In this document: in pieces, positions 26,417 through 34,904 of the stretch
How positions within the stretch are numbered: the stretch's first letter is position 1
Layout of the letters: each line of letters opens with the position of its first letter
Assembly: GCA_964610505.1 (NCBI GenBank)
Contig: CAZSXU010000002.1
Coordinates: 62,001 to 126,000 of the forward strand
DNA length: 64,000 nucleotides
Source of the DNA: CAZSXU01 sp964610505
Lineage (GTDB): Bacteria; Arandabacterota; Arandabacteria; JAGLYR01
Reading direction: 5' to 3'
The notes under the pieces: model-generated
Databases searched by the model: none
What the model was told of the DNA's origin: nothing
The model's input: only the letters and a program-made list of their open reading frames with translations
Translations under genes and position numbers: made by a program

Positions 26417-27880
26417 ATGCAAGGGGAAATCCGGAAGGTCGCCGGGCACAGCGCCACTTACGCCCTGGGCGTGGTGGCGGGGGGGCTCGGTCGGGTGTTC
26501 CTGATCCCGATCGTGGCCCGTTTTCTATCGGCCGATGAGTACGGGGTTGTGGCGCTCGTCCTGGCTTTCGTGTCGCTGGTCGCCATTGTGATGGACATGG
26601 GGTTCTCGACCAGCCTCATCAAGTTCTTCAGCGAGGCGGAAGAACCCGCGTCGAAGGATCGTGTGGTCAGCACGATCGTTCTTGCCGGTGTTGCGTCGGG
26701 CGTGGCGATCTCGATGTTCCTGCTTCCACTGGGGAGGGTTCTGTCCAGCGTTGTGTTTGGGCGGGCGGATTATGCGCACTTCATCTACCTGGGACTGGCT
26801 CTGGCTCTGGCCTCGACGCTCTTTCGCGTGACCCTCAGCTATTACCAGGCGGTCCCGGCCCCGACCCGGTACGCCGTCGTGTCGGTCGTCAAGGGCGCAC
26901 TGGCCGTCGGCGGTGCGGCCCTGTTCGTGATCTACCTGGCATGGGGCCCGGTCGGTTTCCTGGTGGGCACGATCTTGCCCACGGCGCTCCTCTCACTCAT
27001 CCTGATCCCCTGGTTGCTGCGGCGCGTGGGCCTGGGCTTTGACACGGGGGATCTGAAGCGGAGTCTTCGTTTCGGCGTTCCGCTCGTTCCCTCGACCTTC
27101 GCCCTGTGGGGACTCACGTATTGTGATATCTATCTTCTGGGGAGATTGGCGCGCCTGGAAGACGTCGGATGGTACCAGATGGGGCAGGAGATCTGTCTGG
27201 GGATGGGACTCGTGGTGACGGCCGTGCAGCTCGCCTGGCCACGGTTCATCTTCGCGCACGCGGGCGAGGCCCGCGCACCACGAGTGTTCTCCCTGTTCAC
27301 GGATTACTACGCGGTCGTGTTGGGTGTTGTGGGACTCGGGTTGTCGGTGTTTGCGGAGGACATCATTCGGGTGATCGGCTCGAAGGCGTACGTCCCTGCG
27401 GCATCGGTGATTCCGATCCTGTGTCTGGCGACGCTCCTGTTCGCGCTCTACGGAGTGTTCGCATCCGGTGTGCAGATCAAGGGACGGACGGAATTCATGG
27501 CATTCACGACCGCCGGGGGGTTGGTGCTCAACGTGGTTCTGAATCTGGTGATGATCCCACGATGGGGAATGGTCGGCGCCGCCTCGGCAAGCGTCATTGC
27601 CAACATTGCCATGTGCGGCGCGGCGCTTGGGATTTCGCGGCGCTTCTATGTGATCCCGTTCTCCGCGCTTCGCCTGGGAGGAACGCTTGTGCTCGGCGTG
27701 GCCCTCTTTGGCGTCTCGACCTGGGCCGAGCATCTACCCGGTCTCGCCTGGGTGCTGCTGGCCAAGGTGGCCATTGTGGCCGCGCTCCCCGTGTGGGTCA
27801 TGTTCGGGTTCTTCTCGACGGAGGAGCGGGGCAAAGTGAAGAGTCTGGTGAGGGATCTGTACCACCGGGGGGCCGGCTGA
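26417..27880 (+). CDS. Wzx-type polysaccharide flippase (MATE/MVF superfamily)
   Basis: A 487-residue membrane protein with about 12-14 evenly spaced hydrophobic segments. The N-terminus AGHSATYALGVVAGGLGRVFLIPIVARF followed by LSADEYGVVALV is the typical Polysacc_synt start. It would flip undecaprenyl-pyrophosphate-linked oligosaccharides across the inner membrane. No Wzy-like polymerase or Wzz/Wza export proteins are evident in this window, so the assembled glycan may be short, polymerised by one of the uncharacterised GT-C/YfhO proteins, or finished by genes elsewhere. The stop overlaps the next start as TGATG. Confidence 0.88.
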   Translation: MQGEIRKVAGHSATYALGVVAGGLGRVFLIPIVARFLSADEYGVVALVLAFVSLVAIVMDMGFSTSLIKFFSEAEEPASKDRVVSTIVLAGVASGVAISMFLLPLGRVLSSVVFGRADYAHFIYLGLALALASTLFRVTLSYYQAVPAPTRYAVVSVVKGALAVGGAALFVIYLAWGPVGFLVGTILPTALLSLILIPWLLRRVGLGFDTGDLKRSLRFGVPLVPSTFALWGLTYCDIYLLGRLARLEDVGWYQMGQEICLGMGLVVTAVQLAWPRFIFAHAGEARAPRVFSLFTDYYAVVLGVVGLGLSVFAEDIIRVIGSKAYVPAASVIPILCLATLLFALYGVFASGVQIKGRTEFMAFTTAGGLVLNVVLNLVMIPRWGMVGAASASVIANIAMCGAALGISRRFYVIPFSALRLGGTLVLGVALFGVSTWAEHLPGLAWVLLAKVAIVAALPVWVMFGFFSTEERGKVKSLVRDLYHRGAG

Positions 27881-28830
27881 TGCGGGTGTCCGTGATCGTG
27901 CCGAGTTTCAATCGTCCCGACCTCATCGTGCGGACGGTGAGAGGACTCATCGTCCAGAGTCTTCCGTTGGACGAGTACGAAGTCCTGGTCGTGGATGACC
28001 ATTCGGATCCTCCGGTGACGGACGCGTTCTTCGGACATCGTCTTCCGAGGAGCGTCAAGATCATTCGCTCGGATGAGAACCGGGGCCGGGCGGCTGCCCG
28101 GAACATGGGGATCCAGGCCGCGACGGGCCGGGTCGTGGTCATGCTGGATGACGACATGGAGGTGGTTCCGGAGTTCCTGGAGGCGCACCTCAGGATTCAT
28201 GACGCACGTGAGAAGGCCGTGGTCCTGGGGAAGATCGCCGCCGCTCCCGAACTTGGACGCGCCCCGTTCCTGAGGTACCTGGACAGCCGGGGCCCGGAGA
28301 AGATTCCCCGGGGAGAGGCGATTCCGGCGAAGTACTTCGTCACCGGCAATGTCTCCGTACCGCGGTCCGCGCTCGAGAAGGTGGGCGGATTCGACGAAGG
28401 ATTCAGTCTGTACGGCGGAGAGGATACGGAGCTGGGGATGCGGTTGGGGAAGGCGGGCTATGTCTTTCTGTACGCGCCGGATGCGCTGGCGCATCATCTG
28501 CACATCGTGGGCATCGATCGGCTCTGTGAACGGCTATCGGCTTACGGCCGGAACGGGTTGCCGGGGATGGTGGAGAGACACCCGGAGCTGAAGGCGCTGT
28601 TGTCTCTGGATATTCTGGATCCTCCCCGGTGGGGGAGTGAACCCCTGGGGTCCTCACTGCGGCGATGGTTTTTCCAGGCAAGTCTGCGGCCGGGCGTGTT
28701 TCGCGCCGCGCGGGTTCTGACCCGGGCGACGCCGTTGGGGCGGGCTCTCTATCCGGTGTATGACTACCTCAGGGCGTACGCGTACATGACCGGGTATCGG
28801 GACGCCGCGGGAGAGAGGGGGGGCGAGTGA
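27880..28830 (+). CDS. GT2 family glycosyltransferase
   Basis: A 316-residue GT-A enzyme. MRVSVIVPSFNRPDLIVRTV opens the protein, with VLVVDDHSDPP near residue 33, RGRAAARNMGIQAA and the metal-binding VMLDDDMEVVPEFL near 87. FDEGFSLYGGEDTELGMRLG (near 170-190) is the acceptor and catalytic-base region typical of chondroitin/hyaluronan-type and rhamnosyl GT2 enzymes. The ATG overlaps the flippase stop. The C-terminal 80 residues include a mildly amphipathic, basic segment without a clear TM helix. Confidence 0.88.
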   Translation: MRVSVIVPSFNRPDLIVRTVRGLIVQSLPLDEYEVLVVDDHSDPPVTDAFFGHRLPRSVKIIRSDENRGRAAARNMGIQAATGRVVVMLDDDMEVVPEFLEAHLRIHDAREKAVVLGKIAAAPELGRAPFLRYLDSRGPEKIPRGEAIPAKYFVTGNVSVPRSALEKVGGFDEGFSLYGGEDTELGMRLGKAGYVFLYAPDALAHHLHIVGIDRLCERLSAYGRNGLPGMVERHPELKALLSLDILDPPRWGSEPLGSSLRRWFFQASLRPGVFRAARVLTRATPLGRALYPVYDYLRAYAYMTGYRDAAGERGGE

Positions 28831-30173
28831 GCTTTCGGCGGTGGGCCCCGCGGATCGGAGGGATCCTCCTCCTGCTCGTTTCGGGCGCTTGCGAGTGGGG
28901 CGATCAGGTGGAGCTCCGGAAGTATCCGTATCCCTACCGGGCCGCTCTGGCCGTCTCCAGCGATATTGACGAGACCTGGTCGCGTGAGGAGTTCATGGAC
29001 ATTCAGATGTTTCTCTGCACGCGGGATTCGACGGGGCTCGGTCCCGGTCTGGATCTGGAGGTGGGGAACTCGTTCTGGTTCTATGACTGGACCGGCCGAT
29101 CCTCCTTCACCTACTTCGAAGGCCGGACGGATCGACCTTCGCCCGATGCCGCCCTAATTGAACAGATGGTGCGTCTGGGGTACATCGACGTTCTTCACAG
29201 CTACGGGGACTTCAGCGAAGGCGGTTTTCGCCGGGAATCGGCCGGCCCGTGCGTGGACGTGCTGCGCCGTTGGGGGCGGGCGGGTCACCCGATTCGCGTG
29301 TGGGTGAATCACGGAAATCGCCTCAACCGGCAGGCCGTCGGGCGGCTGCCTTACCAGCGGGGAGATGATCCCGGGAGTCCCGAATACCATACGGACATGC
29401 TGCTGTCTGCGGGGATCGAATACGTCGGGATGTGGGAAGTGACCCACATCGTGGGACAGGAAACGCGACACCGCCCGAAAGATCTGGTGAAGGACGCCGC
29501 CGCCGCCCTCGTGTACGTTCTCAATCGCGTGCGCGGCCGGCCTCAGACGCGGTTCCGGTTCGAGAACTCGCTGATGCGGCTGGCCGATCTCGACGACGGC
29601 GGGCAGGTGTATTCCTTCCGCCGGTTCATCTCTCCGGGCCGGTTCTCGGGCGCCGACGTGTGGAATCTCCCGGAGCAGATCTCGCCGGACGTTCTGGAGG
29701 AACTCAAATCCAGAGAGGGGACGCTGATTCTGTACACGCATCTGGGGGGGAATCGAGGTCTCGACGATACCGTTCCTCCGGAGTCACGAAGCGCCCTCAG
29801 AGTTCTGGCGAACGAGTATCATTCGGGAGAGATCTTCGTGACGACGACGTCCCGGCTTCTGGACTATCATCGCATGCGCGACGCCCTGTCCTGGCGTGCG
29901 GTTCCGACCGGAGACAGCGTGACCGTCTACATGACCGGAGTCGAGGATCCTCTGGGGATCTGGCGGCGCCCGAGTCCGCAGTTCCTGCAGGGAATGACCT
30001 TCTACGTGCCGCGGGCCGAGCGGTCCGCGATCCTGCTGGAGGGAGAGGTGATCAAGCTCCAACGGAATCCGGCGGACCGGACCGGCCGTGAATCGGTGAC
30101 GATTCCGTGGGAGAGACGCGCATTCCCCTCGAATGGTGTGGGAGCCGAGAGCCCGGAGGCGGAAGTCCGCTAG
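28827..30173 (+). CDS. Polysaccharide-deacetylase-like lipoprotein
   Basis: A 448-residue exported protein. The signal peptide RIGGILLLLVSGAC ends in a probable but slightly atypical lipobox (Cys22). The mature protein starts YPYPYRAALAVSSDIDET, where the Asp pair matches the metal-binding start of NodB-type deacetylases. HSYGDFSEGG and VNHGNRLN are candidates for the His-rich second and third motifs, and LILYTHLGG a later one. The GTG start overlaps the GT2 stop (GTGA), making it the last gene of the glycan operon. Deacetylation or another modification of the exported glycan in the periplasm is a reasonable inference. Confidence 0.65.
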   Translation: MSFRRWAPRIGGILLLLVSGACEWGDQVELRKYPYPYRAALAVSSDIDETWSREEFMDIQMFLCTRDSTGLGPGLDLEVGNSFWFYDWTGRSSFTYFEGRTDRPSPDAALIEQMVRLGYIDVLHSYGDFSEGGFRRESAGPCVDVLRRWGRAGHPIRVWVNHGNRLNRQAVGRLPYQRGDDPGSPEYHTDMLLSAGIEYVGMWEVTHIVGQETRHRPKDLVKDAAAALVYVLNRVRGRPQTRFRFENSLMRLADLDDGGQVYSFRRFISPGRFSGADVWNLPEQISPDVLEELKSREGTLILYTHLGGNRGLDDTVPPESRSALRVLANEYHSGEIFVTTTSRLLDYHRMRDALSWRAVPTGDSVTVYMTGVEDPLGIWRRPSPQFLQGMTFYVPRAERSAILLEGEVIKLQRNPADRTGRESVTIPWERRAFPSNGVGAESPEAEVR

Positions 30174-30283
30174 AACGCGTCTCACGCGCCCCGCCCGGGG
30201 TGTGGGTTGTCGACTCTCAACTTTCGACTTTCAACTTTCTGCAGTATGGGCCACGCTGTGGCCGTTGCTCGGGCGAACCCTCC

Positions 30284-30590
30284 CCGCGGCCGGCCCTGGG
30301 TATGGGTTATCGCCTCTCACCTTTCACCTCTCGCCTCTCTGCTTGATCTGGCAAGGGGGCGAAGAATGGGGTCGTAAGGCTCGAGCGTAGGCTTTCCGGC
30401 CGAGCAGGGTACGGCTGTCTACGCTGTGTCACGGGGCCTTCGCTCGAGCCCAAGGCCCCATCTTCGTCACCGCGCCGGGCCGCTCTCTAGAATCCGTGAA
30501 ATCCGTGGCTGCAGGGTTTTCGACTCTCACCTTTCAACTCTCGACTCTCTGCTCTACGGGCCTTTTGCCGCGGCAAAGGTCCGGCGTCTC
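30284..30590 (+). repeat. Direct repeat copy A (about 307 bp)
   Basis: This copy matches 30691-30996 with only a few substitutions and a one-base indel; start-to-start distance is 406-407 bp. It contains two pyrimidine-rich tracts and the palindrome TTTGCCGCGGCAAA near its end. It carries no open frame with coding character. Confidence 0.92.
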
Positions 30591-30690
30591 TTGGCCACGA
30601 GCGTGAGTGAGGTACTGAATGGGCAAGGAGGGCGGCGATCTGCTCGGACTGAGAGGCCACGCTCGGGCCTACGATCCGGCGGACCTTCAC

Positions 30691-30996
30691 CGCGGCCGGC
30701 CCGGGGTATGGGTTATCGCCTCTCACCTTTCACCTCTCGCTTCTCTGCTTGATCTGGCAAGGGGGCGAAGAATGGGGTCGTAAGACTCGAGCGTAGGCTT
30801 TCCGGCCGAGCAGGGTACGGCTGTCTACGCTGTGTCACGGGGCCTTCGCTCGAGCCCAAGGCCCCATCTTCGTCACCGCGCCGGGCCGCTCTCTAGAATC
30901 CGTGAAATCCGTGGCTGCAGGGTTTTCGACTCTCACCTTTCAACTCTCGACTCTCTGCTCTACGGGCCTTTTGCCGCGGCAAAGGTCCGGCGTCTC
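30691..30996 (+). repeat. Direct repeat copy B (about 306 bp)
   Basis: Second copy of the repeat at 30284-30590. The two copies are separated by about 100 bp of unrelated sequence. Differences that I can see include CCTGGG versus CCGGGG at the left end, a missing C in the first tract, and AAGGCTCG versus AAGACTCG. It ends about 25 bases before the 33-bp tandem repeat at the mltD-like gene end. Confidence 0.92.
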
Positions 30997-31021
30997 GCGG
31001 ATAATGGTTCATGGGTTTGCG

Positions 31022-31087
31022 ATTTGTCAGGATCTTCCGGACAGGAAGATGAGCATTTGTCAGGATCTTCCGGACAGGAAGATGAGC
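31022..31087 (-). repeat. 33-bp perfect tandem duplication spanning the stop codon of the mltD-like gene
   Basis: Two identical 33-bp units, 31022-31054 and 31055-31087. The right-hand unit holds the last codons and TGA stop (complement of 31060-31062) of the - strand transglycosylase gene; the left-hand unit is an exact extra copy downstream of the stop. Each unit contains the hairpin ATCTTCC-GGACA-GGAAGAT (7-bp stem, 5-base loop). Confidence 0.95.
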
Positions 31088-32628
31088 AACCGATCGCCGG
31101 GGTGGATGAGGTACTGGTTCCGATCGAGGCTGTTCCACTTGCGCAGGTGTTCGACGCGCGTGTTGTGAGCGCGGGCAATGCCCTCCAGCGTGTCCCCTCG
31201 CTTGACCACGTAGACGATTTTCTCCGCCGCATCTTTGGATTCACCGGGAGTGGCGGCGGAACCCGTGTACCCGGGGGTCGGCACCGTGAGCGTCTGGCCT
31301 TCCCGAATGAAATTGCGGCTCTTCAGGTTGTTTGCGGATTCAATCAGGGAAATGGTGGTCCCATAACGCCGGGCAATGTGGGAGAGAGTCTCGCCGCGCC
31401 GCACACGGTGCTCCGTGAACTGGGTCTGGCTTGCGAGACGCTGATCCTTGGGGGTTCGAAGGAAGCTCTTCTCGCATTGCTCGCGCGTTCCACTGGGGAT
31501 GCGAACCGGGAAACCGGATTCTCCCGCCGGCGTGCAGCCCCGGCGCAGGTGGGGATTGAGATCCTTGAGGTCGGCCTCAGGCACGCCACAGCATCGGGCC
31601 AGCATCTCCAGGTCGGTCGCCTGGTCCACCTCAAAGACGTCGTACGTGAGGGGCGGCTCGTATTGAACGTCAAATCCATAGGCCTCGGGATCGGCGGCGA
31701 TGCGGGCCGCCGCCATGTAGCGCGGAACGTAGTCGCGCGTCTGGCGCGGAAGCCGCAGCCGCCAGAAATCGCGCGTCCCCCCCGAGAGAATCGCGTCCAT
31801 CACGCGTTTCTCTCCCGCGTTGTACGCCGCCAGCGCCAGGGGCCAGGACTCAAAGATCTCCCACAGTTTTCGAAGATGGAGGGCGGCCGCCTCGCAGGAT
31901 TTCTCGGGGTCCCGGCGTTCATCGACCCAGTAGTCGATGCGAAGGCCGCACCGCTCGGCCGTCGATCGGATGAACTGCCACACGCCCGCGGCGTGGGCCA
32001 CGGAGTAGGCCTTGGGGTTATAACCGGATTCGATGAGCGGCAGATGCGCGATCTCCTCGGGTAGTCCCCGGTCCTGGAGAATCTTCCGCGTCAGAGGTCC
32101 GTATCGCCCCGAACGCTCCAGATAGGTGGAGAATCGCTCCTTGGCGTCCTCCGAGAAATACGCCTCCCAGTGTTTCGTCTTCTCGTTGGCGATGATGGGA
32201 ACGGCGGGAAGCGTACCGGCCGCCTCCGCCGGGTGAGCGAGCGTCAGGTTCTCCCCGATCCAGAGAATGTCGTACTCTCCGTTTCCGGAAACCTTGCCCA
32301 GGAGGTACGCCGCCTTGCGGCCCAGAAGATCGCGATCGTCCGCTTGGGGGGTGCCCTCATCGGCCGTCTCCGCAAGGAGGTCGATGACGGATCGGAAATG
32401 AGCGGCCGCCTGGTCCAGCTCTCCGGCGACGTATTCCTCGATTCCGGCGTAGTAGATTCGCGTGGCTTCCTCCAGATCGGCTGCGGTCGCGTTCGGCCAG
32501 TCGGCCTGGCCGGCCGGGACCTCCGAGGGTTCCGAGGGCGGAGGCGGGTAGGCGCCGACCGAGCTCGTGCAGCCGAGCAGTGCAACCACCACGACGAGCG
32601 TGAATGCGAATCGAAGATGCCCGATCAT
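31060..32628 (-). CDS. Membrane-bound lytic murein transglycosylase D-like lipoprotein with two LysM domains
   Basis: A 522-residue lipoprotein: signal peptide with lipobox VALLGC (Cys20), then a Pro-rich linker and a helical region. The SLT catalytic domain follows, with the catalytic Glu in LPEEIAHLPLIESGYNP near residue 200 and AAGVWQFIRSTAERCGL. Two C-terminal LysM motifs (HRVRRGETLSHIARRYG and YVVKRGDTLEGIARAHN) bind peptidoglycan. It cleaves glycan strands to 1,6-anhydromuropeptides at the outer-membrane side of the periplasm. Its ATG overlaps the stop of the sulfatase-TPR gene (ATGA), so the two are coupled. Its stop codon lies in a 33-bp tandem duplication. Confidence 0.9.
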   Translation of the reverse strand: MIGHLRFAFTLVVVVALLGCTSSVGAYPPPPSEPSEVPAGQADWPNATAADLEEATRIYYAGIEEYVAGELDQAAAHFRSVIDLLAETADEGTPQADDRDLLGRKAAYLLGKVSGNGEYDILWIGENLTLAHPAEAAGTLPAVPIIANEKTKHWEAYFSEDAKERFSTYLERSGRYGPLTRKILQDRGLPEEIAHLPLIESGYNPKAYSVAHAAGVWQFIRSTAERCGLRIDYWVDERRDPEKSCEAAALHLRKLWEIFESWPLALAAYNAGEKRVMDAILSGGTRDFWRLRLPRQTRDYVPRYMAAARIAADPEAYGFDVQYEPPLTYDVFEVDQATDLEMLARCCGVPEADLKDLNPHLRRGCTPAGESGFPVRIPSGTREQCEKSFLRTPKDQRLASQTQFTEHRVRRGETLSHIARRYGTTISLIESANNLKSRNFIREGQTLTVPTPGYTGSAATPGESKDAAEKIVYVVKRGDTLEGIARAHNTRVEHLRKWNSLDRNQYLIHPGDRLLIFLSGRS

Positions 32629-34625
32629 TGCGCGGCCCCCGATCTTTCTCTGCCGAGGCGCGACTGGACCGTGCCCAGGAGACTGCGGGCCTGTTCGTGG
32701 TCGGGGCGCGCCTGGAGGATGTTCTCCAGTATGCTGCGTGCATCCTCCGACTTGCCGCGGCGATGCAGCGAGAGAGCCATGTTGTAGCGCACCTCTTCCC
32801 GTTTGCCGGCCGCATTGGGGGCCAGCTCCAGGGCCTTGGCGTAGAGCCTGTCGGCCTGGTCGTACTCGGCCAGGTCGTCGTATACGTTCCCCAGATTCAG
32901 ATGGAAGTTGTAGAACAGCGGAGAACGCCGGACCACGTCCCTGAGGAGCTCGACGGCCCGGTCGGATTGTCCCTTGTTGTGATAGGCCAGGGCGAGATTG
33001 TTCAACACGCCGGGGTCGTTGGGATGCAGCTCGAGGAGCTGATAGTAGGTCTCGATGGCGGAATCGAAGAGTCTCAGCTGTGTGTACGCGCTCGCCCTGT
33101 AATTCAGGAGCTTGTCGTCGATTTCCCCTTGGCTCAGGTCACTGGCCTTCTTGAGGGTTCGGAGCGCCCGCCCCGGTTGATTCGAGACCAGGTAGGACGA
33201 TGCGGCCATGACCAGGTTGTTGTAGTCCATCATGTCCTTCGGATCCTTGCCGGTCTGGCAGGCCCGGACCAGATCGTTTTCGAGCTCGTCCAGGCTCTCC
33301 TGCGGCAAGGAGGATCCGCCGATGTAGCCGAGACTCCTCAGACGCTCCTCGGCCTCGGCGTCCATTTCGAAGGTGGAAGAACCGGGCAAGGTGGCGGGTT
33401 GGCTGATCAGGGCCACGAGGCGATCTTTCATTCGTTCGGCCTCGGACGGGACGGACGCGGCCAGGTTTCGCTGCTCGGTGGGATCCTCCGAAAGATCGTA
33501 CAGCTCGGGCGCGGGGGCCAGGATGTACTTCCAGTTGTCTTCGTAGATGCCGCTCAGCTGGCTGTAATCCTTCGTGAGTTTTCCCTGGGCCGTCTCGGCA
33601 TAGAGAGGCCAGCTGGGGTCTTTCTCCTTCCCCTCCAGGAAGGGGAGAAGGCTGTGACCGTCGACGGGGACGGTGAGTTCGATGCCGAGGATCTCGAGGA
33701 GCGTCGGAAGGATGTCCGCGAGACCGACCCGCCCGCCCACGCGGCGCCCGGCGCGGTAGGAGATGCCGTCGATGTTCGGAAGCCGGACGATGAGCGGGAC
33801 GTGAAGCGTCGTGTTGTAGATGAGCAGTGCATGGCCGTATTCATTGTTGCGGCCGAAAGCCTCTCCGTGATCGCCGACGGCGATGATCAGGGTCCGATCG
33901 TAGAGTCCCATCTCCTTGAGTTTCCTCAGAACCCGGCCGACGTGGTCGTCCATGTAGGCAATCTCGCCCTGGTAGCGAAGGAACTCCGTATCGCCGTAGA
34001 TGTTGAACCCGGCGGGAGGATCGTACGGATGATGGGGGTCGTAGTAGTGGAGCCACAGGAAGAAACGCCGGTCGCGATGCGCCTCGAGCCAATCCAGCCC
34101 GCTGGCCGTGATGGCGTCCGCGCGGCGCTCGATGGTGCTGAACTCGTTCTTCTGGAACCCCTGGCTCATGTCATCATCATAGAAATCGAAGCCCTGATCG
34201 AGTTGGAACTGTTTGTCCAGGACGTACGAAGAAATCACGGCGCCGGTGGCGAAACTCTGTTCTTTCAAGAGTTCGGCCAGGGTGATGTGTTCGGGGGCCA
34301 GAAGGAACCAGCCGTTGATGCGTACCCCGTGATGCAGGGGATAGAGTCCCGTCATCATCGACGTGTGGGCCGGCAGCGTCAGGGGCACGGGAGAAATCGC
34401 TTCCTCAAAAACGGTGGCCTCTGCGGCAAGCGCGTCCAGATTGGGGGTGAGCCCGGTTTCGTTCCCGTAGCAGCCGAGCTGATCAGCCCGAGTCGTGTCG
34501 AGGGTGATGAAGAGGATGTTGACGTCGTCCCGGGAAATCTTCGGACCTTTGGCGCAACCCGTCAGGCCGACCAGGGCCAGGGCCGTGCACAGCGTCGCAA
34601 CGAAGGTCTTTCGGTGTCCTGTCAT
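32625..34625 (-). CDS. Sulfatase-family lipoprotein with C-terminal TPR domain
   Basis: A 666-residue lipoprotein: lipobox VGLTGC (Cys24). Residues 35-400 form an alkaline-phosphatase-superfamily sulfatase domain: ILFITLDTTRADQLGCYG, then PVPLTLPAHTSMMTGLYP. The usual sulfatase Cys/Ser-x-Pro-x-Arg motif is not present, so a Thr or Ser nucleophile and a phosphotransferase or phosphodiesterase-like activity are as likely as sulfate ester hydrolysis. VGDHGEAFGRNNEYGH supplies late metal ligands. From about residue 490 there are four TPR-like repeats (YYQLLELHPNDPGVLNNLAL, VYDDLAEYDQADRLYAKALE). It is the first gene of the pair with the mltD-like gene. GGAGAC precedes the ATG. Confidence 0.82.
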   Translation of the reverse strand: MTGHRKTFVATLCTALALVGLTGCAKGPKISRDDVNILFITLDTTRADQLGCYGNETGLTPNLDALAAEATVFEEAISPVPLTLPAHTSMMTGLYPLHHGVRINGWFLLAPEHITLAELLKEQSFATGAVISSYVLDKQFQLDQGFDFYDDDMSQGFQKNEFSTIERRADAITASGLDWLEAHRDRRFFLWLHYYDPHHPYDPPAGFNIYGDTEFLRYQGEIAYMDDHVGRVLRKLKEMGLYDRTLIIAVGDHGEAFGRNNEYGHALLIYNTTLHVPLIVRLPNIDGISYRAGRRVGGRVGLADILPTLLEILGIELTVPVDGHSLLPFLEGKEKDPSWPLYAETAQGKLTKDYSQLSGIYEDNWKYILAPAPELYDLSEDPTEQRNLAASVPSEAERMKDRLVALISQPATLPGSSTFEMDAEAEERLRSLGYIGGSSLPQESLDELENDLVRACQTGKDPKDMMDYNNLVMAASSYLVSNQPGRALRTLKKASDLSQGEIDDKLLNYRASAYTQLRLFDSAIETYYQLLELHPNDPGVLNNLALAYHNKGQSDRAVELLRDVVRRSPLFYNFHLNLGNVYDDLAEYDQADRLYAKALELAPNAAGKREEVRYNMALSLHRRGKSEDARSILENILQARPDHEQARSLLGTVQSRLGRERSGAAQ

Positions 34626-34684
34626 TCTGCGTCTCCAAGCGGTCGCCGATGTTGTCGTTTTGCAGCACCCCTATGGTCGGTCGG

Positions 34685-34702
34685 TTAAAGGCCCGACTTT
34701 AA
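34685..34702 (-). promoter_or_regulatory. Inverted repeat upstream of the sulfatase-mltD operon
   Basis: TTAAAG-GCCCGA-CTTTAA, a 6-bp inverted repeat with a 6-base spacer, lies 60 bases upstream of the sulfatase-TPR start. It could be a regulator site overlapping the promoter region; no convincing -10/-35 pair is seen, so this is tentative. Confidence 0.3.
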
Positions 34703-34850
34703 GGGGGAGGGGGTCGATCCCGACATGCTAGCGAAGACACGCGTCTGCGGCAAGTCTTTTTGGGCCGCCCCCGTTGCCCGGGCACACGACCGGGACCGAT
34801 TGTCGCCCCACCGCTTTCGAGGTTTGATCTCCTGCAGTTCGAGGCAAGAA

Positions 34851-34880
34851 GAAACCCCGGTTCCGAAGAACCGGGGTTTC
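34851..34880 (-). terminator. Rho-independent terminator of the cysteine-rich protein gene
   Basis: A perfect 13-bp stem, GAAACCCCGGTTC with its complement, around a CGAA/TTCG tetraloop. Read on the - strand it is followed by a T-rich TTTCTTCTTG stretch, 25 bases after the stop codon of the gene at 34905-35744. Confidence 0.85.
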
Positions 34881-34904
34881 TCTTCGATCGTTGAATCGAA
34901 TCGA

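Larger units (their letters stand above)
30174..31021. other. Non-coding interval with a large direct duplication and pyrimidine-rich tracts
   Basis: About 850 bases with no credible gene on either strand lie between convergent operons (the glycan cluster and the mltD-sulfatase pair). It contains the direct duplication annotated separately, five copies of a C/T-rich motif of about 30 bases (near 30208, 30312, 30519, 30713 and 30925) and two copies of the perfect palindrome TTTGCCGCGGCAAA. No transposase or tRNA is visible. Confidence 0.75.

Noticed and set aside
30284..30996. Insertion sequence or composite element
   Set aside because: No open frame with transposase motifs, no terminal inverted repeats and no target-site duplication could be seen.
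32604..34688. A long + strand open frame (694 codons) opposite the sulfatase-TPR gene
   Set aside because: It is the antisense of a gene with clear sulfatase and TPR motifs; GC-rich codon use leaves the complementary frame open. No domain, signal peptide or Shine-Dalgarno supports it.
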